A stretch of 30,819 nucleotides of DNA from Ophiothrix spiculata (taxonomy: Eukaryota > Echinodermata > Ophiuroidea > Amphilepidida > Ophiotrichidae): assembly GCA_000969725.1 (NCBI GenBank), contig JXSR01S059446.1. One strand, given 5' to 3'. The position numbers and the translations under genes are program-made. The stretch's first letter is position 1, and the number at the start of each line of letters is the position of its first letter. Below are positions 1 through 9,349 of this stretch, in pieces. The notes under the pieces were generated by a model, which was not told the origin of the DNA, did not search any database, and saw only the letters and a list, made by a program, of their open reading frames with translations.

Positions 1-43
1 TTTCATGACAACTTATTATTTGTCAAATGATGAAACAAAATTT

Positions 44-310
44 TCAGTGTAGTAGTTTGGTCTTCTTGACGTTTAGATGCAAATTGAGTTTCATTCCAGC
101 ATTATTGACTGCATGAGTGAGGTTTTCAATTCCATCTTTGGAAGATTCAATGAGTGCTGTGTCGTCGGCATATCTAAGGTTTGAAATGCCTCTCCCGCCA
201 AAATTTATGCCGTAGTGATCGGCTTCTGCTTCCCTCATCCCACTTTCCGTGTACGTATCAAAGAGGTAAGGTGATAATATGCAGCCCTGTCTTGCTCCTT
301 TTCCAAGGTG
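44..310 (-). pseudogene. LINE reverse transcriptase fragment (minus strand)
   Basis: On the minus strand an open stretch encodes reverse-transcriptase motifs of a non-LTR retrotransposon. In order they are GARQGCILSP, the region around the catalytic aspartates with RYADDTALI, and a downstream lysine-rich LNVKKTK segment. This is the class of endonuclease/reverse-transcriptase LINE often mis-annotated in animal genomes as craniofacial development protein 2-like. Only about 90 residues are present, against roughly 900-1000 for a full protein. The fragment stops right after KKTKLLH, so it is a dead piece. It lies in opposite orientation to the LINE fragments that follow. The RT call is strong; the clade is inferred. 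Confidence 0.82.
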
Positions 311-505
311 CTGATAGTGACTGACCACATTCTGTTAGTTGCTAAGATGCAAATAAAGTTGTCTAAAATCAAGAAGACACCAAGCCCAGCAAGACTGAAT
401 GTTAAGTCGCTTGAAGATCCAAGAATTGCCAAGTCTTTCTTGAACTCATCTGAGCCAAAATTCAAGAAAGAACTCTCAGAAACAGAAACAAACAAAGCGC
501 AATAA
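306..505 (+). pseudogene. LINE endonuclease-to-RT linker fragment
   Basis: The + strand encodes TDHILLVAK followed by a lysine-rich stretch (KLSKIKK) and a LEDPRIAKSF-like segment. This matches the end of an AP-endonuclease domain, where the conserved SDH motif is followed by the link to the reverse transcriptase in LINEs of the kind seen at 609-3069. Residues GAD before TDH are readable only with a one-base frame change, so the piece is already broken. It abuts the minus-strand RT fragment almost directly. It is separate from the 609-3069 copy because that copy has its own target-site duplication. The family assignment rests on recalled motif patterns only. Confidence 0.55.
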
Positions 506-598
506 AAAAAAATCGCTATTTCCGTGCGATGTCACAAACGTTACCGAACGTGAACTTTATTCAGGATTTTGGCAATTAATTTAATTTTAAACATCTAC

Positions 599-608
599 AT
601 GTCTTGAC
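599..608 (+). repeat. Target-site duplication, left copy
   Basis: The 10-mer ATGTCTTGAC here recurs exactly at 3070-3079, directly after the GAT microsatellite that ends the LINE copy. That is where a target-site duplication of a LINE insertion should lie. Confidence 0.7.
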
Positions 609-852
609 ATGAAGGATTTGATGGTGGAGTAAAGTTTGGAGGAGCAAAGATCACCAATCTGAGATATGCAGATGACACTATGTAGATTTGCAACAGTAGA
701 GAGGAGCTGCTTCATCTCCTGAAACGCATCAAAGAGACTAGTGAGAGGAAAGGGCTACTTCTGAACACCAAGAAAACCAAGATAATGGTGGTGGACAGAA
801 ATAGAAGCAATTGATGGGCAACAGTTCGAGTACCTACACACAAAACTTTTGA

Positions 853-2480
853 TGAGTCACTGTGATTCACTAAAATGAGTCTCCAGTTTGTCCGTCAGAT
901 GAAACGTTTCGTGAACTAAACGAGTCATAAAATGAGTCAAATGACCCAAATAAATGAGTCATTGGAGAAATGACTCACTTACATGACTCATTAAGGGCTC
1001 TGTTAACCCTTTTTTCGTAAATGTTTTTTGCTCTGTAACTTAGCAACGGATAATTTAATTCAAATAAAAATATACATTTCTAGAAGCGGATTTGCATACT
1101 GAAAATTTGTAATTTTGGCCCTAGGGTCCAAAAATCATGTTTTGGGCCCAACATTTTACGGGAAAGCTAACTAAATTGTGCTTCGGTAAAAATGTTTACC
1201 AATTCATTTTTTAGAATCTAGAAAGCAATATTTGGGAACGCTTTTCTCAAATTTTTGATTTTTTTCTTAGTTTTTGAGATATCGCCAAAAATTGGTCAAA
1301 AAAATGTCAAAAAATCCCATTCCTGACACCATTTTTGGCAAAATATGCCACATTTTGACCTATTTTGGCAATATTTCAAGAAATAAGATAAAAATCAAAA
1401 ATTTGAGAAATGCGTTCCTAGATATTGCTTTCTAGATTCTAAAAAGTAAAATGGTTCAACATTTTACCAAAACAAAATTGAGATAGCTTTCCCGTAAAAC
1501 TTTGGGCCAAAAACATGATTTTTGGACCCTTTTTTGGACCTGAGGGCCAAAATTTCACATTTTGGTCCAAAAATAAGCTGACCATCATGTTCAATATGCA
1601 AATCAACTTCTAGAATGTTTACTTTGATTTGGATTTAATTATCCGTCGCTGAGTTACAGTGCATTAACCATTTCTGAAAATGAAGGGTTGACAGGGCCCT
1701 TAAATTCACGAAATGTTTCATCTGACGGACAATCTGGAGACTTATGCTAATGAGTCAGCCGACTCATTTTCAGATTCGATGAGTCAAAATGACTCGTTTA
1801 AATGAATTTGTCTTTTGTCAGGTTTAGTGAAAAATGTGTCCGATAAGTGAGTGGAGGATGATATCCGAAAGGTGTTGGTGACTGTAGACATAATATTGCC
1901 CATCATCAATATTATAGTAGACACTAATTCCGAGTCCAAGAGGTTAAGCTTAGGCTAAGCTTACTGCAGTAAAACAACAATGGACTAAATGGTCCAATAT
2001 TGTAAGCTTGCCCCATATAAAATCACTGCTTAATGCAGTAATTTATACTTGTAGCTTGAGAAGTTCCACATATTACTTCTGACAGTGTTAAATGCCAAAA
2101 AAGTGCTCACAGAAATGACAATTTTGTGTCATCAACCACTAACAGACGCTTTCGTCACCGACCATGAATGTTCAAGAAAATGGCCGACCCACAGCCTCGT
2201 TTTCAAATTTCGTATTTGACTCAGTAATTTATGTAAATGAGTCAAAAGGCATTGGAAGAATACTCAGCTTGAATGATCATATGTGTCAAAAGATGACCTT
2301 GACTCATCTTTGGCCTCTTTTGAGTCAATTAACATCTTGTGAAAATGAGTCATGTGAGCTCATAAGTAATTTGACTCATTGTTCAGATTTTATTTAGGTC
2401 TTTAATGACTCGTTTGATTCAGTTTTGGGTCATATTGCATATGACTCATGGAAAACACATCTGAATAGGTCAAGTGACTC
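853..2480. promoter_or_regulatory. Array of TGA[G/C]TCA (AP-1/TRE-like) heptamers
   Basis: By eye I count about fifteen exact TGAGTCA or TGACTCA heptamers, plus several one-base variants, in the two outer parts of the TA element (about 853-990 and 1745-2480). None occurs in the foldback nested between them. TGA[G/C]TCA is the consensus site of Fos/Jun-type bZIP factors. Whether the motifs bind such factors, serve as transposase sites, or are remnants of a subterminal satellite cannot be told from sequence. Confidence 0.6.
995..1699. mobile_element. TTAA-flanked foldback element (nested, 705 bp)
   Basis: TTAA lies on both sides (991-994 and 1700-1703) and the ends are inverted repeats starting GGGCTCTGTTAACCC. 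The two halves are reverse complements almost to the centre near 1315-1325, with arms of about 320 bp at roughly 80 percent identity. TTAA target choice is the signature of piggyBac-type transposases. The interior (AAAATCCCA centre, AATTTGAGAAA block, TAGAAGC near the ends) is shared with the foldbacks ending at 12803, 16918 and 24951, although the extreme termini differ. No protein is encoded. Confidence 0.82.
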
Positions 2481-3049
2481 ATCAAAAGTTTTGTGTGTAG
2501 GATCAATGATTAATAACACCGATGACAGCACAGTGGAGATTAAGAGAATACTGGCAATTGCTAGGTCGACAGTACTGGAAGAGTCGTGGAATTTCCATTA
2601 GCCTGAAAGTACGTCTTCTGAATGCTATAGCTTTTTCGTTTGCCACATATAGATGCGTGTCGTGGTCTATGACCAAAAATGACAGGAAAAGGGTCGATGC
2701 TTTTGAGATGTGGTGTTACAGACGTCTTTTGCAAACAACATGGACAGACAAAAGAACTAACACCTGGATATTGGATAAGATTGGATCAGACTTGTACCTT
2801 ATCTGAAAAGGAAGTACATATATTTTGGGCATATTGTCAGAAGGGATGGCAGCATTGAAAAACAAATACTTCAGGGTGCTGTAGAAGGAAAGCGTGGAAG
2901 AGGGCGTCCAGCAACATCTTGGACGTATGACATGAAATACTTGTCAAGTGGTAGTGTGCAGGGTGCATTACGCCTTGCAGAGGATAGAGATGGATGGCGT
3001 ACTCTGGTGAAATGCCACAGCAGCGCTATGAGCGCCACTGATCTGACCT

Positions 3050-3072
3050 AGATGATGATGATGATGATGATG
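3050..3072 (+). repeat. (GAT)n microsatellite at LINE 3' end
   Basis: A short GAT/ATG run ends the LINE copy and directly precedes the right target-site duplication. It is best read as part of the retroelement tail. Confidence 0.8.
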
Positions 3073-3079
3073 TCTTGAC
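3070..3079 (+). repeat. Target-site duplication, right copy
   Basis: Exact repeat of the 10-mer at 599-608, ATGTCTTGAC. Its first bases overlap the GAT run, so one or two bases of the match could be fortuitous. Confidence 0.68.
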
Positions 3080-3389
3080 CCTACCAGTGAGCACCTTTAT
3101 CAACAACAAACTCGTGGATATAAATAATGTTTATGCTTGGTTCTATAGCCATTTAAAAGTGATTATTTTCAATTTAAAAGTCATTATTTTTAATTTTTCG
3201 GTCACAAACGTTACTTTGCAATCGTCCAATACAGGTGAAAATACATGTCAAGGTCGAAATTTGCCGAAATTAATTCTTTGACAGAATCACAACACTTGTG
3301 CTTACTTCAATTTTTTTTTCAAGAAACTGATCGAAAAATATGAAATATGGGTCAAATTATATTTCTTTTTGATCTACCGTCGGCCAACG
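3080..3389. other. Non-coding stretch, nothing recognisable
   Basis: AT-rich sequence with short open frames that lack any recognisable motif. A 14-base string, GTCACAAACGTTAC, occurs both here (near 3201) and on the far side of the LINE nest (near 531). It may be chance or a trace of an older duplication. Confidence 0.4.
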
Positions 3390-3602
3390 GTGCAACAAGT
3401 CTTTGTTATCTTACAATCTAACATATAACTCCAATGAATCTTCTAATCAATAACGGATACTTAGTGTTGTAAATCACCAAACATTTTCACCAAATACTCC
3501 TCACATGTGGTGTATTGATTTTTCATCACGAAACCTCCGTTATTATTAGGAAATACATTGAAATTATATATCAGATTATAAGATAACAAAGACTTGTTGC
3601 AC
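3390..3602. repeat. Foldback with about 30-bp arms
   Basis: The arm at 3390-3420, beginning GTGCAACAAGTCTTTG, is matched in inverted orientation at 3572-3602 with about two mismatches. The roughly 150-bp interior shows no coding signal. This could be a small non-autonomous DNA element; no convincing target duplication was found. Confidence 0.65.
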
Positions 3603-3737
3603 AAAATATTTGGTAGCCCATAAGAAGTATAATAGTTTGACCCTAAATCTGTATTTTGAGGACAAACAACAGAACATATAGGGTTAACTGGTCTCAGTTT
3701 GAACCAGTTTATCACAATTTTACATTTTACATTTTAC

Positions 3738-4461
3738 AGCTTATAAATCAGGAATTTATATGGTTCTATTTTCAAACCAAATTATAAAGGGTGTGTTAAA
3801 ATATATAGGGTGGAACATTAATAGCAATAAGTGTATAATTTTACGGCACCGTAAAATTTAATGTGTATTTTAACTCACGTATACATCAATGAGCAATATT
3901 TTTAATTTGTCAAACCACAGACCCTTGGGTCTATGATCAAACACTGAAAAGGAATACTTTCAGCATGTATCTTAATTTTATTCATGTATGTTTTAAGGAA
4001 TGTTTATATAGTGCTTACAAAATATGCACAAGTACGTCACCCTGTATGATCCAAAATGTCAAAATGAGTGTCTTGCTTCTATGAACTACCATTTGCTTTG
4101 TTTTCTATTTGCTTCTAACTAGAGTCAAGTTAAATCAGTTCACAAAACTCACAATATCCAACAAAAATATGAAAAGTATGCTTAAATCACTAAATTTGGC
4201 TATAATTTTGATCACCCTGTACCTATTTAACCTAGACAGATGGTGATTTGTATTTGCATTATTAATGCAACACCAATAATGGTGTATTAGAACCAAGTTC
4301 GTTGTTGTTGTATATTATCACGGTCTTCATGCAATATGCTAATTACTATACAATGGCTAATTATAATTTTTGACTTTTTAATGTTCCACCCTATATATTC
4401 TAACACACCCTGTATAATTTGGTTTGAAAATAGAACCATATAAATCCCTGATCTATAAGCT
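3738..4461. mobile_element. Inverted-repeat element with CAGGGTGTG-type inner ends
   Basis: Arms of about 85 bp at 3738-3822 and 4378-4461 are inverted copies at roughly 90 percent identity. Within them lies a pair of TA-bordered ends at 3787 (AAGGGTGTGTTA) and 4412 (complement of CAGGGTGTGTTA), resembling the termini of TA-target elements such as the one at 20145-20903. The inverted repetition extends outward past the TA, so either the ends lie further out or the element inserted in an existing palindrome. No coding sequence is visible inside. Confidence 0.65.
4256..4292. repeat. Small internal palindromes
   Basis: TTGCATTATTAATGCAA and CACCAATAATGGTG lie next to each other inside the 3738-4461 element and could each form a short hairpin. 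Confidence 0.45.
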
Positions 4462-4699
4462 TTCAAAAAATGTATACTTTTGTAGGTCTCTGGACTTAAC
4501 ATTAAATGATATGTTCTGTTAAAACAAAACAGACGCATTTTGACACAATTGCTGTTGTGAAACAATTTTTCTGACCAGTTGGTGACTAGTGTCCATATGG
4601 CAATGAAATCATGAAACCATGAAATTAATTTGTACCCCGTTGTGATCACTGAGCGTGAATAACTGTAGTCCTTTTGTTCTGATCAACATCACTCGTCAC

Positions 4700-4860
4700 T
4701 GCACAGAAGCCACCAAATGATCAGTAGGCTTGAGGATGTGTCTCGGATGAGACATGAAACGTCGCTACTCAATTAAAAGTAAGTCCAGATGACCAGATTC
4801 AATTTTTTTTTACTTGATTTTACAATACCTGGATGAATCAAAACCTTCATAAACGTATCA
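4700..4860 (+). mobile_element. Penelope-like element 3' tail (probable)
   Basis: The segment combines a GAGGATGTG...GAGACATGAAACGTCG block, a following AATTAAAAGTAAGTCCAG, a T-run, and TACCTGGATGAATC. In my recollection this order occurs downstream of Penelope-like retroelement genes in many invertebrates. The element's RT and GIY-YIG coding parts are not recognised in this window. The call is therefore an inference from the tail pattern and from the hammerhead-like fold within it. Confidence 0.5.
4723..4769 (+). ncRNA. Degenerate hammerhead-ribozyme-like fold
   Basis: Stem I pairs AGTAG(g)C at 4723-4729 with GCTACT at 4764-4769 (six pairs, one bulged G). The core then reads TTGAGGA where CTGANGA is canonical. 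Stem II pairs TGTCTC with GAGACA around a GGAT loop. It is followed by the invariant GAAA and an AC/GT mini-stem III, then C at the expected cleavage position (4763). The topology matches the type I hammerheads with very short stem III known from Penelope-like elements. The base at core position C3 is T and stem II is offset by one or two bases, so this copy is probably inactive. Confidence 0.55.
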
Positions 4861-4869
4861 CTCGATTAG

Positions 4870-5390
4870 TTTTGTCAGAAAGAAATGAGAACACAGTATG
4901 CGCACCATAACAGTTTAGCGTATGTCTCACGTTAATTTAGCGTCAAAATCGGGCTGTTTTACGCTATTTCCAACCAAGCGGTTATATCCACCGCTACATT
5001 TAACGTTTGCGTTCTCTCTGAGAGAAACCGCAACAGGTACTTGCACGTTAAGTTGTGTACCATACAAATCATTGAGGAAGGCCGTCAGAAGGCGAAATTG
5101 GCTTGAACATTAGCAAACTAAAACTCTTAATTTCTGGTTGTTGATTGGGAAACGGTTGACGGTCATTTGCATTTGAATAGAAATAAGGTTACCGTCGAAA
5201 ATAGCGATAGCGGATTTTCAACGCAACCTCTCAAATAACATGCTCTTTGCAAATATTAAAAAAAAGTGAAAATGGCAAGAGGCAGCATGTACGGCTCGTT
5301 TTGGATGGACGGTCTCATAATTGCCAAAGAGAAATAAAATAGTTCATTTTTATAGAATATTCACGAACTAAGGGTTCATGTGATCATTGG
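4870..5390. other. Intergenic stretch without a recognised gene
   Basis: A short open frame at 4922-5113 has no recognisable motif. CpG content looks somewhat higher here than in the flanks. I see no transposon ends. Confidence 0.4.
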
Positions 5391-5392
5391 TG

Positions 5393-5762
5393 CTAAGGCC
5401 AAAAAAAAAATATTTGGTTGCCCTCCACCGACCGACTCTATTTTTCAGCCCGACCCAAACTATTTTTTATTGAAAAACATTTTTTTCCCCTCAAAAATAT
5501 GCAAAACTTACCGAAAACTACACAAAAAAACAATCATGTTATATTTTTGCTTATTTTCGATATTCAACCCTCAAAATGTTTAGGATGTCCCAAATCACTG
5601 CAAGAGGTATTTGATTGTTTTGATTTGGATGTCACGGGAGAAGTTGTGAAGGCTGAAGCGGCCGATCGACCTAGCAGACCGTGGAGGAGTATTGAAAAAA
5701 TAATAATAAAAAAAAAAAGCTGTTAAAGGGCAACCAAACAAATTTTTTTTCAAATTGGCCTA
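5393..5762. mobile_element. Short interspersed element with A-rich GGTTGCCCT ends
   Basis: The left end reads TAAGGCC, an A-run, then TTTGGTTGCCCT. The right end is the inverted counterpart, AGGGCAACCAAA, a T-run, then GGCCTA, giving roughly 35-bp imperfect terminal inverted repeats and an element of about 370 bp. Both borders contain TA, so a TA target duplication is possible. A similar start (TTAAGGCCAAG plus an A-run) occurs near 21191. It does not encode a recognised protein. A SINE ending in the poly-A tract near 5706 is an alternative reading. Confidence 0.5.
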
Positions 5763-6503
5763 ATTCTGCCGCATGATTTAGTTCATTCTCCAATAAAGAG
5801 CTTTTCACGGAAGTGAACTACTTCCACCTCGCTTTATATTAAACGTCATTATTGGCTGCATTTACATTTTATGCTTGTTTTCAATCGATACACGAAAGGA
5901 TATTTCTGACACACTACAAAATATGATGAATTATGAAAATACGTCCAGTGTTGAAATTCCCACGCTAGAACACCACGGAATTACGTCGAGAGGTTTCATA
6001 TGAACCATCATTCGGGCGTCAGGTTTTACACTCTTTGTTTTAAAGTTTTTCTACATTACTGAGAATGCTTATATAAAAAAAAGAACACTTTATAAAAATG
6101 CCTGCTTTTTGTGAGGATCACAGTAATAGAGCACCTATGATGTAATGGACTTTCTATAAAGGTAGGTCTATGCATTTTGTACATGCATTTACAGAATGTA
6201 GGCTATGATTATTATAGTACCAAAATTCAATTGTGATCCATTACACATTTTCTCATGTTTCTTGCACATTGCTCCCGGAGTCGGGTGTATTCCTTGATTG
6301 TTGTACTGTAAAAAAGTTATGCTGTATTTAAACTTCATTTCTTGTATTATCATTGCAAGAATCACTGTTTTTTAGAGTTTAAATTATAATTTTTATGGCA
6401 TATAACACTCAACATGCTCAATGCCCGGGCTCAATGTTTATGCATATGGTAAAATACCACCACTGCAAATGCCAGGGAACACGTAACACGTGTTCATAAC
6501 TGT
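5763..6503. other. Non-coding stretch, nothing recognisable
   Basis: AT-rich sequence with no long open frame, no clear inverted repeat and no RNA gene that I can recognise. Confidence 0.4.
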
Positions 6504-6826
6504 TACACTTTTTCAACACCAGACACGTGTTCAACTTGTCAAAAAATAAATGAATATTTAACATTTTTGAACACTAATTTCAAGTTGAAAGAACGCATTT
6601 GTCCTTTTGAAATTCGTGTTAAAATGTCAATTTTGAACATTAGTGTTAAAAACTGAACACATGAAAAGATGCCTAACGCTCGTGTTCACGCTGGTGTTAA
6701 GGCATCCCAGGTGTTCAAAAGTTGATATTTTGAATGCATACCTTCAAAATTGAACACTGACTCTGACGTCTGATGTGTTCAAATTCAAATGTTTGAACAC
6801 GTGTCAGGTGTTTAAAAAGTGTAACA
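6504..6826. mobile_element. MITE-like foldback rich in GTGTTCA/GAACAC
   Basis: Terminal inverted repeats of about 33 bp face each other at 6504-6536 and 6793-6826. The left one begins GTTACACTTTTTCAACACC and contains ACACGTGTTCAA. The interior repeats GTGTTCA or its complement many times, which gives it an unusual internally iterated look. The element is about 320 bp and non-coding. Target duplication and superfamily are not clear. AACACGTGTT just upstream (about 6487) is a further palindrome of the same motif. Confidence 0.7.
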
Positions 6827-7045
6827 AATGTCAAATATTTGTCCATGTACAAATCTATATAGGAAACATGTTCAGCAATGTTGATTTTTGTAAAAAAAAC
6901 TTTGAAGTGGTAGCTTTCTTATATCATGTATATTATAAATATCATGCAGTGAGACTGTATCGTGAGTGTCAAAATATGGCATTGAAACCTGATAGAACAC
7001 CAGCGTAGAAGTTCACAGTACAATGTATATTAAGACTGTACTATA

Positions 7046-7133
7046 AAGTAAATAAATCTATACCTGGAACTTACTTTGCAAGTGTAACCGAACAGTTGCA
7101 AAGTATAAGATCCAGTTATACATTTATTTACTT
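7046..7133. repeat. Hairpin with about 36-bp arms
   Basis: The left arm begins AAGTAAATAAATCTATACC. It pairs with the right arm ending ATTTATTTACTT across a loop of about 14 nt, with a few mismatches and a small gap. It is probably a tiny foldback element or a solo hairpin. Confidence 0.7.
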
Positions 7134-8545
7134 CATATATCAGTGATATATTTATTCCTACTGGATGAATGAGAACATAACCAAAATGTGTGCGACGATA
7201 GGTTTACATATCTTGCTTTTTGACGCAAATATTATATGCATAAGTATTTTTTTATCTTGAAACAAATGACCATGTTCGGTTTGAGAAGAATTGCCTTTTA
7301 ATATATGGACTTACTTTTCATTAGCTGAGTTATATTGTTATAACTTTGCTTAAAATGATTGTTTGACACCATTCGCAAATTTAAAAAAAACATAGGTGCA
7401 CGATGTATGGTTAGAGGTTAGATGACGTGCAAGATATCTTGGAATATCCGGCAATACCTATATTCCGGTAATTTACTAATACAATGTATAAAGTAAACTA
7501 CCAATACCATTCATAAAAGGGTACCTACAATATCCGCCTTTCGACTACTAACTCCGTCAGTGAGTCAGACCTGGAGCTACCTGGGAGGTGTTACTTTTGT
7601 ATCAAGTGGTCGGATTCGTTATGTCCGGTAATTGATAGTTGACCAAAACCAAGTTTAAATCCGGTCTGAAAGGAAAATTTAGTCCCCCTGAAATGGTAGT
7701 CTTATCTGCCTTCCATAGACCATATCGGAGTTAAGCGTGAAACTAATGTTGCGTGAGAGTTGTTAGCCTATCACCCGCATTTTTTGGGTAATTTGAAGTA
7801 AGAGTAAGCAAATAACCTAACGTTCTTTGAGAATATGTGCAACAGATAATAGGGAATTACTGAATTTAAAGGCAATCTCGAAGAGATAATGTACTTGACG
7901 GAGCAAGTAAGGGCAACTTCAGGTGTTTGGTTCATGATAGATCCGACTGAAATAATTATTACTTGATCAAGATTTGGCATGAATAATATTTTTAATGCAA
8001 TTTCAACCTTTTAAGAAAGGGAAATTCGTGTTTACAGTATATTATAAATAAAACAAAATTAAAATTTAATGGCCTGTAGCAATTAAAAACACGACCTGGT
8101 GTTAAATATAATAATAGTTAAGATAAAATCATTGCAACTTTTCTGACAAAATGTCAAGGGAGCGTGGAAATTATACTCTATTGTATACACCAAAGCAATA
8201 TAATTCCAGGGAACTAGAGAAAGGTATGATAATGGTAAAGGTCAGATTGACACAAGGTAATTCAACCTTTACCTGTTGATTCGGTAAGGATCACCTTTCA
8301 AACTCAAAATTCCAAGTTTGCCAGTTGCATGTTTTCCCTGCTTTTCCGAAGATATCGATGGAAAAATCAACACGATTACTTAAAGTAGTTTGCTAAACAA
8401 TTATTTGGACAGTTAAAACCAATATCTGCTAATTGAAGGAAATTAATTAATGCATATTTTTTCTCCACTTTATATGCAGATTTGGTTAGAATATATGCGG
8501 ATGCCGTATCCACGCAAAGAGACTAATTGATAAGAACGGACTGAA
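7134..8545. other. Upstream region of the GPCR gene
   Basis: This 1.4-kb stretch contains no recognised gene. It should hold the promoter and any 5' UTR of the receptor, but no element can be fixed by eye. Frame-matched TGA and TAA at 8528-8533 lie just before the receptor's first ATG and exclude an upstream extension in that frame within the same exon. Confidence 0.45.
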
Positions 8546-9266
8546 ATGAGTGTCACAATGGATTTTGTTACGGAATCAGCAACTGATATGATGAACGACA
8601 CGATACTGCCACCCAAGGATTCGAACCCGGGATGGAGTGTCAGTGATATTGAAAACAGTACAATCGTCAGACTAATCTATGGGATCATTACGTTAGTTGG
8701 TGTTGTTGGAAACTTTCTAGTGTGTTTTACGTTGATAAGGATACCAGCTCTACGTTCTAGAACAAGTCATTTTATAATTCATTTAGCTATAACAGATATG
8801 ATGACTCTTATATGGACTATTCCATTCCATCTTTTTCCCTATGTACCTTCACTTCCTCAACAGCCGGGATACGATGCCTTGTGCCGACTTTTCTTTTCAA
8901 AATTCCCGCTCTGGTCAACCATATTTTCTTCAGCGTATAGTTTGCTTCTTGTTACAACTGAACGATTTACGGCTATTGTATTTCCAATCAAATATAAGAG
9001 AATATTCTCGCAAAGAAACTCTGCCTTTATGATGGCTGCGTGTTGGTTCATTGGAATTATATCAAATGTATACAACTTTCGGATTTTTGGTTTACGGGAC
9101 GGTAAATGTGGCGTGGAGTGGCCCAGTGCTCACTATCAAAGATTTATTGGTTTCTACACATTAGTGGCGGTGTTTTTATTTCCGATTTCATTCATGCTTT
9201 TTGCTCATTATAAAATGATCAGTATACTGAAACACCGAGTCAAGGAAATAGAAGCCAAGAGAACAG
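8546..9266 (+). CDS. Class A GPCR, exon 1 (N-terminus to TM5/ICL3)
   Basis: First coding exon of a rhodopsin-like G protein-coupled receptor of the plasma membrane, 427 aa when spliced. The extracellular N-terminus (1-39) has N-glycosylation sequons at N18 and N37. TM1 carries G55-N56, and TM2 has LAITD with D84. The disulfide cysteines are C113 (top of TM3) and C188 (extracellular loop 2). TM3 ends in ERF (139-141), a variant of DRY, followed by FPIKY. TM4 has W167, and TM5 has P213. Intracellular loop 3 is basic. ATG at 8546 follows in-frame stops at 8528-8533; Met5 at 8558 has the better start context. The donor is ACAG|GTAAGA at 9266/9267, phase 1. Peptide-receptor-like in look; the ligand is not assigned. 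Confidence 0.92.
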
Positions 9267-9349
9267 GTAAGATACCGTTTCAGAATTCTCACGTTTCACT
9301 ATTACAATGCACACAACCCATCTTTTATAACATGTGTGTTTGTTTTTAT

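Larger units (their letters stand above)
837..2497. mobile_element. TA-flanked terminal-inverted-repeat element inside the LINE
   Basis: Exact 25-bp terminal inverted repeats lie at 837-861 and 2473-2497, beginning CACACAAAACTTTTG. Both ends are bordered by TA (835-836 and 2498-2499). Removing the element together with one TA rejoins the LINE frame as EYLGSMINN, so the insertion is exact. Size is 1661 bp, or about 950 bp without the nested foldback. No transposase is recognisable, so the copy is non-autonomous. TA duplication is typical of Tc1/mariner-type and some other superfamilies; the superfamily is not assigned here. Its subterminal regions are packed with TGAGTCA and TGACTCA heptamers. 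Confidence 0.88.
609..3069 (+). mobile_element. 5'-truncated LINE copy, interrupted by a nested DNA element
   Basis: This is a non-LTR retrotransposon copy starting inside the RT domain. At 612-833 it encodes a GGAKITNLRYADDT block with the YADD catalytic motif, then a TAG stop and a KKTKIMVVDR segment. The coding sequence breaks at 836 and resumes at 2498. At 2522-3050 come the thumb and C-terminal parts: KVRLLNAIAFSFATYRC, AFEMWCYRRLL, then, after a frame change, FGHIVRRDGSIE, GKRGRGRPATSW and AEDRDGWRTLV. The copy ends in a (GAT)n tract at 3050-3069, a usual 3' end for this group. It carries internal stops and at least two frameshifts, so it is inactive. The flanking 10-bp direct repeats at 599 and 3070 fix its borders. 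Confidence 0.85.

Noticed and set aside
2164..2397. 77-codon open frame
   Set aside because: It falls in the heptamer-rich part of the TA element and shows no protein motif.
531..3215. Shared 14-mer GTCACAAACGTTAC on both sides of the LINE nest
   Set aside because: It does not sit at the insertion borders, and the surrounding sequence does not align.
8616..8636. Perfect tRNA B-box-like string (complement GGGTTCGAATCC)
   Set aside because: It lies in the receptor's coding exon, encoding KDSNPGW. The T-stem is imperfect and no acceptor stem, anticodon arm or A box is seen, so it is not called a tRNA or SINE.
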